Shown here: positions 10,327 through 21,152 of the stretch, piece after piece | How the letters are laid out: every line of letters starts with the position of its first letter | How positions within the stretch are numbered: position 1 is the stretch's first letter | NCBI GenBank assembly: GCA_963930655.1 | Contig: OZ005608.1 | Coordinates: 11,408,001-11,472,000 of the forward strand | DNA length: 64,000 bases | Source of the DNA: Myrica gale | Lineage: Eukaryota; Streptophyta; Magnoliopsida; Fagales; Myricaceae | Direction of reading: 5' to 3' | Made by a program: the position numbers and the translations under genes | Notes under the pieces: generated by a model | The model's input: the letters and a program-made list of their open reading frames with translations, nothing else | Databases searched by the model: none | Told to the model about the DNA's origin: nothing

Positions 10327-12565
10327 TCAAATTATTAAAAATAACCAGTCACAAAGCACAATACTAGAAGGTAAAGCAGAAATAGGAATAAAACCGGAAC
10401 AATTTCGTGACAAGGTCCACTTGGCCAAAAGGTGAGCAAAATGATTTCTTCTCCGTGGAATCCATTGCAGCAAGCAATGAGGATTGGTAGAAAAAAAGCC
10501 TCTGAGATAGTCATGCAAAGTTTCCAAAAAGCGAGGTTGATTGGTAGGATTTTGCAGAATCTGGTTGTACAAACTCAAGCAATCGCTTTCAAAGTCCACT
10601 TGGTTCCATCTTGCACGATAAGCCAGATCAGTAGCCTGCACAGCAACCATTGTTTCTCCCATAAAGGGATCCCGGGATTGTACATGCTCCGTGTGTAACA
10701 TACAGAGAGAGTTAGAATGGTCCTTAAAAACAATAGCAAATGTCGAAGAGTAAGATCAAATCGCGACATCAAAGTTACACTTCAGTCTACCTAAGGATGG
10801 TGCAATCCAAATTCTACCAGCCTCCTTATCCGAAATTCTCCACACAGATAGATGTTATTTATACCTTCTTCTCATCGTTTCAATGAGCTTATCCGGATCA
10901 ACCTCCACGATGAACAATCTCATTTCTATAAAACCAAATGGAGTCCAAGACAATAGCAGCATTAAGCAAAAAGTTCCTCTAGTGATTGGCCACAATACCA
11001 AACTCTGATCGGGAATGAATGAGCTTAAGAACATAATCACCTAAATGATTTCCCAACAGATTATACATATTCAACGGCCAGTTCGATTCTCTCCTAGCAA
11101 CCCGAGCCACATAATATTGGAAAAAAATGTGAGGGCTTGTTTCCAGTTGGGTGTGGCACAACGGGCATCGTTTTCTTTCTTCAGCATCATCTCTTTGGAA
11201 CCAAAAATAGTTGCCACGCAAGGGGATAGCTTCCGTTGCACAACGCCATATAAACAATAGTCGATCTTGGATTATGGGATGCCAAAGCATCTTCAGTCTA
11301 CATCCTGCCAAGTTGGATTATAGTTATATTCCAAGTTTTAAGTGCTCGGTAAGCTGAGGCTATAGAAAATTCTCCCGAGGCATTTAAGGTCCATTTAGCT
11401 GAATCTTTCTGAGTCTTCGGGCAGGAGTGATATATTAACAATAGTCGATGCATTAGCTTTATCAAATAAGGATTCAATGGTCTCAGATTTCCATTCCCTC
11501 CCCTGCATATCAAAAAGGTCAGCCACCTTAATTCTTTCTTGATTACCACTTACCCTTGGCCCTTCCATATGAATCATCATCTGTCTTGTAACTCCCCAGG
11601 GGTCATCAAATGCATCAATATTGCTCCCATTCCTCGGTCAATAACATAGCCCGCCCTTTAGCATTTCTCTAAAGTTGATAATACCCTACCAAATCCATGA
11701 TGTATTGAGTTCTCCGTGGATTAAACAAACTCTGCTCTTTCAGGTATTTGGCTGAGACAACTTGAACCCAAAGACTGTCTGTTTTGGAACAAACCAACCA
11801 TCCCAATTTTGTGATCAGTGCTAAATTGATATTGTGCATTTTCCTTAAGCCCACACCACCCAAGTCTTTTTGTTGGCATATCGAATCCCAAGCTTTCAGA
11901 GTAAAATATCTTCGTCTATCATTGCTAAATCCCCACCAAAAATCCTTTGTACATTTGTCGATTCTCTCACACCATGCTTTCAGTAGTAGGAAGGAAGACA
12001 TTTGATAAATTGGCAAAGCAGACACCACTGAACGAATCAATGTTGCTGCTCTCTTTGCTTGAAATTCAATTGTTCAGCTCTAAAAACCATCCTAGAAAGT
12101 TCTTTCAGATGAATAGAAATGATGATAGAGGGTTGCCTCGACGAATACATTGCAACGGTTGGAAAAAGCCGAGAGGACTCCCATTCAATATAACAAAAAA
12201 AAAGAGAACACTCATTGATCCATTGTATCCATGTACTGTTGAAACCGAAACACTGAAGCACTTGCAAACCATCGAATCTATCATAGGCCAATGCCATATC
12301 TATTTTAATGGCTGTCAGTCCACCTCTTCCTTTTTCGTGCTTCATGGTGTGGAAAATCTCATGCACCACAATCACATTATCATGAATTGCACGTCTGAGA
12401 ATGAAGGCAGCTTGAAGATTTGAGACTAGTTCTCCCAACACACCCCTTAGTCTTGCAGCCAAAATCTTGGTGATAATTTTATAAGACACATTACATAAGT
12501 TGATTGGTCTAAAATTCTCCACCACCGAAGGATATGCTGTTTTCAGTCTCAGCACAATCAGATGA
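10327..12565 (-). pseudogene. 5'-truncated LINE (L1-type) ORF2: RT, zinc-finger and RNase H
   Basis: In minus-strand order: a reverse-transcriptase segment (12565-12037) with NFRPINLCNVSYKI and an AF(I)LRR-like motif; the RT thumb/maturase-like part (12040-11669) with FWWGFSNDRRR and GGVGLRKM; the zinc-binding RVT domain (11311-10979) with RCPLCHTQLETSPHIFF; and an RNase H domain (10701-10327) with FESDCLSLYNQ and NHFAHLLAKW. The YADD region is disturbed, and several frameshifts and stops break the frame. The endonuclease and ORF1 are missing at the 5' side, as is usual for truncated LINE insertions. A poly(A) tail follows at 10306-10316. Confidence 0.85.
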
Positions 12566-12676
12566 CCTTAGATATCACAATAGTAAAAAATTTATGATAG
12601 AACAATCCTGTTATACAATTCAGTCTCCGTATTTTTTATTGAGTAAGAATATTGCATGTTTAGTACATCTAAAACT
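12566..12676. other. Host spacer left of nested cluster
   Basis: About 110 bp of AT-rich DNA with no feature seen. It is the left host flank of the nested 12677-26891 stack. Confidence 0.4.
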
Positions 12677-12685
12677 AATATATAA
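12677..12685. repeat. 9-bp target duplication of Pack-MULE, left
   Basis: AATATATAA, identical to 17164-17172. Confidence 0.85.
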
Positions 12686-14705
12686 GTGAAAATTCATTTT
12701 GCACTCCTGAACTTTGAGGTCATTTCTAAGTTGCACCCACTTTTATCGATTTCATTATATTAGTACTCCAAAGTTTATGTTTACAGTTATTTCCACCCTA
12801 GACCTCAAATTGTCGTTACTTCTCACGGCAAACCAACCACGTGTCGTCCACGTGAGAACTTAAAGTTCTCATTTCTCATTTTGCCCTCGTCTCCTTCAAT
12901 GTTCTCTCCATCCATGATTTTCTCCCGATACCCACGACCAGAAAGCAAGACGGATGCTTTGTAGAAATGGGAAAACAAAACCTCCTTTTATATCCTTCTA
13001 TTCCTTTTCTTTTCTTTTTTCTTCTTAGTGTTTTAGGTGCGTTGATACAGAATGCAGATGGTTGAAAAATGAGTTGGGTTTCGATGTCAAAGAGAAGAAC
13101 GTGGGCTACCCACGTGTATGATTTTATTCAATGAAGTGAGATTATAAAAATAACAGTGTTTTATTGTGCGTACCAAAATATTATGGTCTCAGTTCAACGA
13201 TATCATAATGCAGAAATGTGTAATGGCAGGCAATTAATTTATTTTTCTGCGTTTTTTTGTACAGAGAGAGGGGGCTTAGCTCCGCGCGTGGCCAGAGAGA
13301 CACACAGATAGAATTAGAAGGTGAAACTGGTAAGTTTTTGTTCTGTTTGTCAAGTGAAGAAAGCATATATGTTCATCCACCTCCTCTTTCAGCCCATTAA
13401 TATAGTTGTTTCTTCTTGCCAAGAAAAGAAGAAAGTAACAGATGTCAAATGGAAACGCAAACGTTGTTGTTTCTTCTTGTGCAACCTCATCTTTCATGTG
13501 CTTTTTTATTTGAATTTTGGCCTTCTCATATAGAAACAAAAATGTAGTTATTATTAATGAGTATACAAGATGGAATGTTGCACAAAGAATGTACTCTAAT
13601 TCTCTATTTTCATCCAATCTTTTCGTACTATACAGAGTATGTGAGACCCCGAATTTAAGTCTATCAATTTATTGTTTATGAGCTTTTAAGTATGTATTAC
13701 TTTAATTAAGAGTGTATTATGGAGAAATGTATGTATGTTTTTATTTATCTAAAGTTATGTCTAGATGAAATTTCTCCCTAGCGTTCTATGAGTTTTAAGC
13801 TAGAAGTTTAAATGTTATATTAATTGTTCTTGTTTAATTGAGCAGTTGAGATTTATTAGCTTGAAGTGTTTTATTAATTGAATATGTCCTTAAGTTACAA
13901 TAATTGGAGAAATTTAAATAGGCTTTAATTTTGATATATATGTGATAATTTGTGGATTCTTGGAACAAGAAATGAGGAGACATATTAAGGTTAAATTTGT
14001 GGAGTGGCAGGTAAAGAAAATAAAAAATTTTCTTTACGGGCAGAAAAGGAAAGAAGGGAGAAGATTGAGGGATAATAAGGGAAAGTAGGGGGAAGGGCAG
14101 TTTTGCCTTTTCCCTTCCCCCAATCCCTTCGTATAAGCCAGCCCCCTCTCCCCAAAATCACATAAGCTTCCCTTGCCCTAGCTCACCCGACCAAGAGAAG
14201 AGAAAGAATAAGAAAGAAGAAGAAAGAAGAAGAAGGAAAGAAGAAGGAGAAAGAAAGAGAGAGAGAAGAGGTGAGTGGTTTGGCCGGCCAAGCCATCCCC
14301 ACTTTCACCCTTTTTCTCTTTTTCCTTTTTGTTTGGTTGTTTGTTGGTTGGTTGTGTGTTGTTAGATTTTCTCCTTGAGATTCATGTGTTTTCTTTGAAG
14401 AAAATGTAGATCTAGTGATTTTTAGAGAGTTGTATGGATTGTGCACAAATCCATGGAGAATATAGTTAGAACTAGAACTTTAAAAACCCAAGAGAAACAT
14501 AGATGCATACTAGGTGTTTGATAAAAGACCAAAGGAAGTGGAATATATGCAATAGCATTTGTTTGAAGGGTTGGAATATGGTATTGTTAGAAGTCTTGAT
14601 TTGTAGGTCTTAAATGGAAGTCTGGAATATGAGGTTATAAGAGGAGAGCATGTTAAGACAAATTTTGTGGGTGTTGGATGTATTATGTGTCTTTGGTGTC
14701 TGAAA

Positions 14706-14912
14706 TATGGACTGACGCTCGACAGGCGCTCGAGCACACTTCAAGAATTTTTGTGCAGTAAGTTCACGCTCGACCGACGCTCAACCAGCGCTCGAGCGTC
14801 CTTCGAACAATTTCACAGAGAGTTGCGCCCGACTGACGCTCGACCACCGCTCGAGCGGCCCTTAACATTTTTATACAGAGGCTTAGCGCTCGACCGGCGT
14901 TCGACCGACTTC
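14706..14912. repeat. TCGA-palindrome tandem module in solo LTR
   Basis: About three and a half units of roughly 60 bp. Each has GCTCGACC-type half-sites followed by a GCGCTCGAGCG palindrome and a spacer of the type CCTTNNNAATTTTNACAGAG. A similar module occurs in the Athila LTRs at 46800 and 55008. Confidence 0.65.
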
Positions 14913-15469
14913 TTTGAATTTCACAAATTTTTTCCTAAGTTTCTAAGTTTCCTATTGACCTAGGAGGAGACCCTACTAGGTTTTTCACTTAAGAAAATGT
15001 CTTGTGGTGTAAGATGACCAACTAGAGGTCAAGAATATTGATGTTTTTGTATGACGAAGTATGAGTTATTGAATGACTACTTTATACGCCTAGTGAACCT
15101 TTGAATAACACTAGTGTGACCCAATTGTAGGCAAGTACAATTCAGGCGCTCAAGGGAACGAAGGTAAGGGGAACTTGTAAGAGGAGCTTACGTTTGTAAG
15201 TAGCAATCGTAAGTAGAAACTTACGTTTTTCAAAAACTGGAATAATACACAGCATGAAAACTATTTATGAATAAACATACCAAGCATGATATATCAAGCA
15301 TGACATTATCAAGCACGACATGAATACGTCATGATCATTTGCATTCATTTTTCTCATGAGAAAGAAGAAGAAATTTTATGCAAACGAAAGTACCATTTTT
15401 ATGCTACTTTATGACAAGCTTTATGACAAGTTAGTTAATGAACCCAAGTCGGTCGGTACCGTACCAAGT

Positions 15470-15670
15470 CAAGAAGGTGCATCCATACCGAAGGACGTTT
15501 ACATGAAGGGTGGATGTCACCTAGGGCACCCATACCGAAGGATGCTTGCAAGAAGGATGGGTAGTCCACGAGGTATGTGCAATCACACTGAAGGATGCTT
15601 GCAAGAAGGTGTGAACCTCAAAGGGGCGTGTCTAGCCACCGAAGGACGAATGCGAGAAGGTGTGCTAGCT
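15470..15670. repeat. Degenerate tandem repeat in solo LTR
   Basis: Four imperfect units of about 55-60 bp, each centred on ACCGAAGGATGCTTGCAAG or a variant, then AAGGTG. The related LTR at 22054-26558 has inverted remnants near 22830-22910. Confidence 0.55.
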
Positions 15671-16637
15671 CGACCATATGTAAGGTCCCTAAGGGAAATA
15701 GGGGACAGTTCCAACGGGAACGCACAACCCTGATGTCAGGGGTAAATAGAGGGCAAGTAGCCCATCGGATAAGGAGTGGAATGATTTTTCCAAAAGCAAG
15801 AGTTTTACAAGTACAAGTTTTTTTTTAAGAGCAAGTGCATGTGCATATGCATATGCAATCATGAGGCATACACGTGCATCAAAATTCATGATCATGCATG
15901 AATTACATTATGTTTACATGTTTACGTCTTTAAGTTCAAGTGCATGCTTACGATTACAAGTTCATGATTATGAGTTCAAGTACAATTTCATGCTTTCCAA
16001 ACCATGAATTCAAATTCATGTTTTAACTATAATTCCTTACTGAGTCTTTCGACTCACAGTTTTAAATTGTATCATTCCAGATAATGTTTCAGGGGAGGAA
16101 ACTTAAGAAGAGGATCTTGAACCCTAGGAGAAGGGTTGGCGAAAATGTCTTCTCCTTTTTTTTGCTTATTTTAGTAAAGGCTTAGATAATTTTTGTAAGA
16201 ACCGGCATGAGCCTCCGTGATGTGGTGGTCATGGGTTATTCGGCTTAGTAAGTTAAGGTTTTAATCTGGTTGACATTTTGAGACCATGTTATAACTACTT
16301 TGAGTTATCGATGGGAAGCATGTTCTTATGTACATTATACGCTAGCAATATAAGGCTTCTTTTAAATATTGAGGCATTATGTTATTCCGCTGCAAGAATC
16401 CTCTGGATGAGGTATATATTCTGCTGCAAGAATTGTAGTAAGTACGCTTGAGCATTCCTTGTCGGGAATGCTCGCGGCTGTCATTAGCCTCGTTTAGCTA
16501 GCGTTCGGGGCGTGACAGAGTAAGTTAATTTGCTTTTCCTTTCTTGTTTTGAAGAGCAGAATGCTCTAATGTTTTGGCATTACCTCAAGGATAAAAAAGG
16601 TTTTTCGTTTAATCTTAGCGAACCTTTGTTTGTTCGC

Positions 16638-16925
16638 TGTCGCATGTAGTCTGTAGACAAATCTCCTGCTTTCTGACGATATGGTTTGTTTTTTCACCTC
16701 CTCAATAGATGCAGCATCACCCTCTTCCTCTTCTTTCTTGGTGGAAGCTGAAGTCTTTTTCTTGCGACCAACGTCAATTCCATAGTACTGAAGATACCAC
16801 TACTTAAATGGTGCTACATCGACCTGAAAAATAGCACTCTTCACCAAAGTTTGAGTATGAACTAGCTCGATGTTGGATGCATTGCAGACAACATCAAGAA
16901 GATCGGTCTTTCTGGTTGAAGTAGT
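16638..16925 (-). pseudogene. RPS8: Captured 40S ribosomal protein eS8 (RPS8) fragment
   Basis: The minus strand reads the middle part of plant eS8, with [33 protein letters not shown] and [15 protein letters not shown], then an acidic/lysine stretch EEEEGD. These match the conserved eS8 order. A TAG replaces the usual glutamine between APFK and WYLQ (near 16790). After EEVKK, a one-base slip in an A tract is needed to continue as TNHIVRK. Both ends of the protein are missing. The fragment lies inside a Mutator-like element next to its right inverted repeat, so it is a captured, non-functional gene piece. Confidence 0.75.
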
Positions 16926-17163
16926 TATGTGTGGGGGAAATGTTCAACAACGTTAAATGAAGGGCAAAACGGGAAATGAAATTGTTAAGTTCTCACGTGG
17001 ACGACACGTGGTTGGTTTGCCGTGAAAAGTAACAGCAATTTGAGGTCCAAGGTGAAAATCAATGTAAACATAAACTTTGGAGTATTAATCTAACGAAATC
17101 GATAAAAGTGGGTACAACTTAGAAATGACCCCAAAGTTCAGGGGTACAAAATCTATTTTCCCC

Positions 17164-17172
17164 AATATATAA
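17164..17172. repeat. 9-bp target duplication of Pack-MULE, right
   Basis: AATATATAA; it spans the host/Copia junction, containing the Copia target duplication ATATA plus the first bases of the LTR. Confidence 0.85.
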
Positions 17173-18563
17173 AGAAGTTTTACAAAAGGAACGACAATTG
17201 ATTGTTTGTGAAGAAATATTCTCTGACATTGAGAATATTCAGACAATTCTTATTGATTAAATAGAAGGAATACAAAGATTTGTACAATGGAATAAAATTT
17301 GGGTAAGAAAATGCTATACATTGAATTAATTAGGAGACCATTGTAGGAGATTTTCTTGTTGGAGATTTGTGTTCTGTCATTCTGTGTGAATGCTAAATTT
17401 TCATATTGATTTATTGGACTTTATCTATCTAAGTTTGGGAATTTGTTCTGCTTTGAACTGGAACATCCGGCGTTCCGGTATCGGTTCCGACCATTTTCGA
17501 TACCGGAACCGAATCACATTTTAGTAAAAAATCGGAACCAGAACCGGAACCGGAAAATGCCAGAATTTCAGGTTCCGACATATATATATTTTAAAAATAA
17601 AATAAAAAATAAAGTAGTGACCTAGGTAGACCCATGACCCAGGTCACTTAACCCAACAAAATTAGGTCATTTCGTTCCAGCCTTCAGGTTTCCAGCACTC
17701 ACCCTCTCTCTCTCTCATTCTCCCTGTCGTCAACCCGAGCCATGCGCCCCACCCTTCTTCGATTCTCCTTCAACCGTGCTCAGCTCCTCTCTCCCTCAGC
17801 CATTCTCAACTCTTCTTTCCCTCTCTCTCTCCCCGTCGCATCACATTGGGGTCGAATATTTTGTTTGGTTCATTTTGGTAATCGGCTGCTAGTGTAAATA
17901 TATACATATTTACATCTGAGGGCGAGATCATCAAGGTCGTTCAAGAATGAGGGCGAGACGTGTTTCGGAAGGAGGATTTGAGGGCCGAAGACGAAGAGAA
18001 GAGGTACAGAGAGGAAGAGAGCGAAAGAGAGGACAATTGGGGTCGATGAGAACATAGTGTTCGACTATTTCTGCAAAGTGAAAAACTTGGGAAAGAAAGT
18101 GACAATTCAGAAGCTTTCATTCTCCAATTTCTTGGGCTTTCTTGGAATCTTCTTGGATTGGACTATGAACAAGGAAACAACTATAGAATCTACGGATCTG
18201 AGCGTGGAGTTGAGGTGATGGAAATATATTCTTTTTATTATCTTTAATATAATTTTTGTTTTGTTTCTGTATGGAGTTTTGGAGGATAGCGTTTTACATT
18301 TTTTATACACAAAAGATAGCTTCCTGATTGTGTTTTCTATCTCCCTCTTCGTTTGGCAAGATAAGGAACTGAATGGAACCATAATGAAAATTATGGTTCC
18401 GGTGTGTACCGGAATCGGAATGGGCTATTCTGGTTTCATTCGTTCCGGTGCCCACCCTTATATCTATCTGTTGGAGAGGTGGGGGATTTTCTTGTTGTCA
18501 TTGTCATACTAAGGTGTTTGACTTTCCTTGTTTTCAATAGGAGATTGATCTGATTTGCTAACA
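17170..18563 (-). repeat. Copia 3' LTR, interrupted by an hAT-like element
   Basis: Two segments, 17170-17429 and 18461/18469-18563, match the 5' LTR near 26559-26886 (shared words GAAGAAATATTCTC, GGAGACCATTGTAGGAGA, TTGATTTATTGGACTTTA). A G-rich polypurine tract, TTTGAGGGGGCA on the minus strand, lies directly inside at about 18564-18575. Confidence 0.8.
17430..18460. mobile_element. hAT-like non-autonomous element in Copia LTR
   Basis: The 8-bp duplication TATCTATC (17422-17429 and 18461-18468) flanks it; the undisrupted sequence is seen in the other LTR. The ends read inward TAAGTTTGGGA and TAAGGGTGGGCACC. Subterminal GTTCCGGT/CCGGAACC words are abundant, as in the element at 8136-9210. 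The interior has CT-rich and GA-rich tracts and no transposase. Confidence 0.75.
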
Positions 18564-18790
18564 TGCCCCCTCAAACGATTTAGGGGAACAAGGTCGAGTT
18601 TACATTGTAGGCACTGAAGGTGGCCACATGGAAGGGGCTTAGTGAACATGTCAAAGATTTGTTGGGATTAGGAAAGGTGTCGAGTACGAAGCGTGCCCAA
18701 GCTGACTTTTTCTCAGACGTAGTGGTAGTCAAGAGCAATAGGTTTGCTCCAAGCATGAAAAACAAGGTTAAACGTCATGTATAATGCACT
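18564..18790 (-). pseudogene. Degraded Copia pol 3' end (RNase H region)
   Basis: Sequence between the RT domain and the polypurine tract. It is shorter than an intact RNase H region, and only fragments of a frame remain. A direct duplication around GTAGTTGGGGTCACTTGGA (about 18802-18821 and 18849-18868) also disturbs the 3' end of RT. Confidence 0.5.
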
Positions 18791-19545
18791 TAGATTGTCA
18801 TAGTAGTTGGGGTCACTTGGAAAGCTTGGGACACGAGCAAACCATTAGTAGTTGGGGTCACTTGGATCCCCAGAAAATAATGGAGAGGACCAAGGTCCTT
18901 CATTTCAAATTCATTGCTAAAGAGGGCAAGGTAGTGATTAAGAAGAGCAATGTTGGACCCAGTGAATATGATGTCATTGACATATAATAAGAGGACTAGC
19001 ATATCACCATTTTGATGACAAATAAAAAGAGAATGACTAGAAAGGCTGCAAAAGAAACCATGAGTTAAGAGAAATTTGCTAAAACGATCAAACCAAGTGC
19101 GGAAAGCTTGTTTGAGGCTGTAAAGGGCTTTGTCTAATTTACAAACATAATATGGAAATTTTGGATTTATAAATTTGGGAGGTTGTTCCATGTAAATAGT
19201 TTCACGCAATGTATTGTGTAAAAAGACATTTTTGACATCAAGTTATCTAATAGACCAATTCAAAGATATTGCAATCATAAGAACTAGTCGAATAGTTCCA
19301 GGTTTGATAACAAGAGAAAAAGTTTCAGAGAAATCAACACCATAGATTTGGTGGAATCCCTTAGCAACCAAACATACTTTGAGGCATTCAAGGGAGCCAT
19401 CATATTTAAGTTTGGATTTATAAATCCACTTATTGCCTATGACATACATGGAAGGGGTATGAGCAACCAAAGACCAAGTTTTGTTTTTAGCAAGAGCATG
19501 AATCTCATCAAGCACAGAAGCATGCCAGTTAGGGTGTTTCAACAC
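18790..19545 (-). pseudogene. Copia reverse transcriptase
   Basis: Two minus-strand frames cover the RT. The first (19545-19243) has HPNWHASVLDEIHAL, a W(K)-type NKTWSLV and KYDGSLE. The second (19209-18790) has the conserved KLDKALYSLKQAFRTWF, then LLLYVNDIIFTGSN and MKDLGPLHYFLGIQV. The catalytic YVDD of Copia RT reads YVND here, with one aspartate replaced by asparagine. A frameshift separates the two halves. The order and motifs are diagnostic of Ty1/Copia; the enzyme should be inactive. Confidence 0.85.
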
Positions 19546-19626
19546 AGATTTTAAAATATTTGGGTTCGCTTGTAATATGTGACACGATATGGAGATTGGC
19601 GTACCGTGGATTTGGCTTCTTGATAC

Positions 19627-20215
19627 CTAATTTGAGGTGAGTTTGCATAGGTGGATGGTGGGAAGCGGAGCAAGTCCAGTAGAAGGAGCGAGATCCACAG
19701 GTGCGGGTGCTAAGATTTCCACAGGAGAGGGGGTAGTAGGCACAAAGCTGGATGGAGGCAGCACCAGATCAAAGGTTGTCTTGGATGGTGGTGCAAGCAC
19801 AGGAAAATCAACATGTCGAGGAGAAACACTAGGTACAAAGTTAGTATAGTCCATAGGCAGGATGGGTTCAAGAGGTTGCTTAGCTTTAGCATGTAGCCAT
19901 GGTGAGAAGTCACGCTTAAAGGAGGTGGACGTGGTCCAGAAAGTTTAAAAGGAAAACAAGTTTCATTAAAATTTATATGGCAGAGAGATAAATACAGTTA
20001 GAAGGAGGGTGCATGCATTTATACCTTTTGTGTTGCTCATTGTATCCAATAAAGACACAAGAAAGAGATTTAAAATGAATCATGATTGAGTATTGGCGTG
20101 GGAAGCCTATTTAAAATGTAAACCCCAGTCTGAAATGCTTCCACTTAAAAATGCTTCGAAACTCCACTATGAAATAACATAGTAAGCCCCAATTCACGAA
20201 TGGGTCTATGACGCC
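19627..20215 (-). pseudogene. Copia integrase C-terminal and linker region
   Basis: The minus-strand frame at 19854-19627 is proline/serine-rich (PSSFVPTTPSP, PAPVDLAPS), typical of the variable linker between integrase and RT. The stretch 19914-20215 carries short broken frames consistent with the integrase C-terminus. Stops and shifts are present. Confidence 0.5.
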
Positions 20216-20221
20216 TCTCAG

Positions 20222-20847
20222 CTATACCATTTTGCTAGGGCGTGTAAGGGCACGAAAGTTGATGTTTAATACCTTCGTTTTGCAAAATATTGGCGAGAAA
20301 GGCGTTGGTGAATTCACCACCGCCATCGGTTGTAGAATTTTAATTTTCTTCGAGTATTGCCTATCAACATGCTTGAGAAAGAGAACAAATATATGCAAAA
20401 AATCAGATTTGCATTTTAAAGAAATAAGCCATACAAAACGACTTGAATCATCAACAAAACATGCATAATACGTAAACTGATTTATTGAAGTGATAGGAGC
20501 GGGTCGCCAAAGATCCACATGTACTTTTTCAAACAAATCATAAGTACGAGTAGAGGAATTAAAAGGTTGCCGGCTCATTTTGCCAAATTGACAACTATCA
20601 CAAAAAGAGGGTTTTGCGAAGCCTTGAAAAGAAATAAGACCAAGTTGCTAAAGTTTAGAAATGGGAGCATCATTAGCATGTCCAAAACGCTGGTGCCAGA
20701 GTTACGTAGGGGCAGTGGGAATACGAACGGACTAAAAGGCCTTCTTTTAGCTGGTAGAAGATATCCTTTCTTATGACCCTTCAGCAGAACCCGATTGGTT
20801 CCCCATTCCTTTATCTCAAAATCAGAAAGATTAAATGTGCAGTCCAC
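20222..20847 (-). pseudogene. Copia GAG-pre-integrase and integrase core
   Basis: Minus-strand frames carry the zinc-binding pre-integrase end (20847-20575) and the integrase core (20578-20222), with VHVDLWRPAPI, YYACFVDDSSRFVWLI and a C-terminal FSPIFCKTKVL. These match the Copia rve core, including the two aspartate regions (DLWG-like and DDSSRF). Frameshifts separate the parts, and the third catalytic residue region is not in a continuous frame. Confidence 0.75.
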
Positions 20848-21152
20848 ATTGTGTTATGCAGTTAATTGACCAACAGAGAGCAAACTCCATTCTAAGTCAC
20901 GAACTAAAAGTACATTATTAATTAAAATAGAGTTCTTGCTAGTGTCGATTTTAGCAGTACCAGTATGTGTAATTTTCAAGAGGGAACCATTTCCTACCAT
21001 TACTCAATCACTACCAAGATAAGTAGTATGATTGGATAACATACCCTCATTGGAAGTCATAAGGGTGGAGGCACCGGTATCGGTTGTCCAATCATGTTCT
21101 TCGAGGGTAGTGTCAAGAGTGAGAGTAGCCAAAGCTTCACTAGGTGGAGGCC

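Larger units (their letters stand above)
13640..16517 (+). repeat. Solo LTR of a Gypsy-like element, 2.9 kb
   Basis: The unit starts TGTGAGACCCCG and ends CGGGGCGTGACA, a TG...CA unit with matching terminal words. It is flanked by the perfect 5-bp duplication GAGTA (13635-13639 and 16518-16522). There is no internal region, so it is a solo LTR. A GTATAAGCC near 14132 followed by GA-rich sequence suggests plus-strand transcription. It holds a TCGA-palindrome module (14706-14912) and a tandem repeat (15470-15670). A longer relative lies at 22054-26558. The large size fits long-LTR Gypsy groups (Tekay-like), but no pol is present to confirm this. Confidence 0.75.
12686..17163. mobile_element. 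Pack-MULE carrying an RPS8 fragment
   Basis: A 9-bp duplication AATATATAA flanks the element exactly (12677-12685 and 17164-17172). The inverted repeats extend about 200 bp and share CTCCAAAGTTTATGTTTACA, GGCAAACCAACCACGTG and TCGTCCACGTGAGAACTTAA. The interior contains a piece of an eS8 ribosomal-protein gene (16638-16925) and was later hit by a 2.9-kb solo LTR (13640-16517). No transposase is visible. Without the solo LTR the MULE is about 1.6 kb. Confidence 0.85.

Noticed and set aside
15470-15670. CRISPR-like regular repeats
   Set aside because: Units are imperfect and lack unique spacers; the locus is inside a plant LTR.
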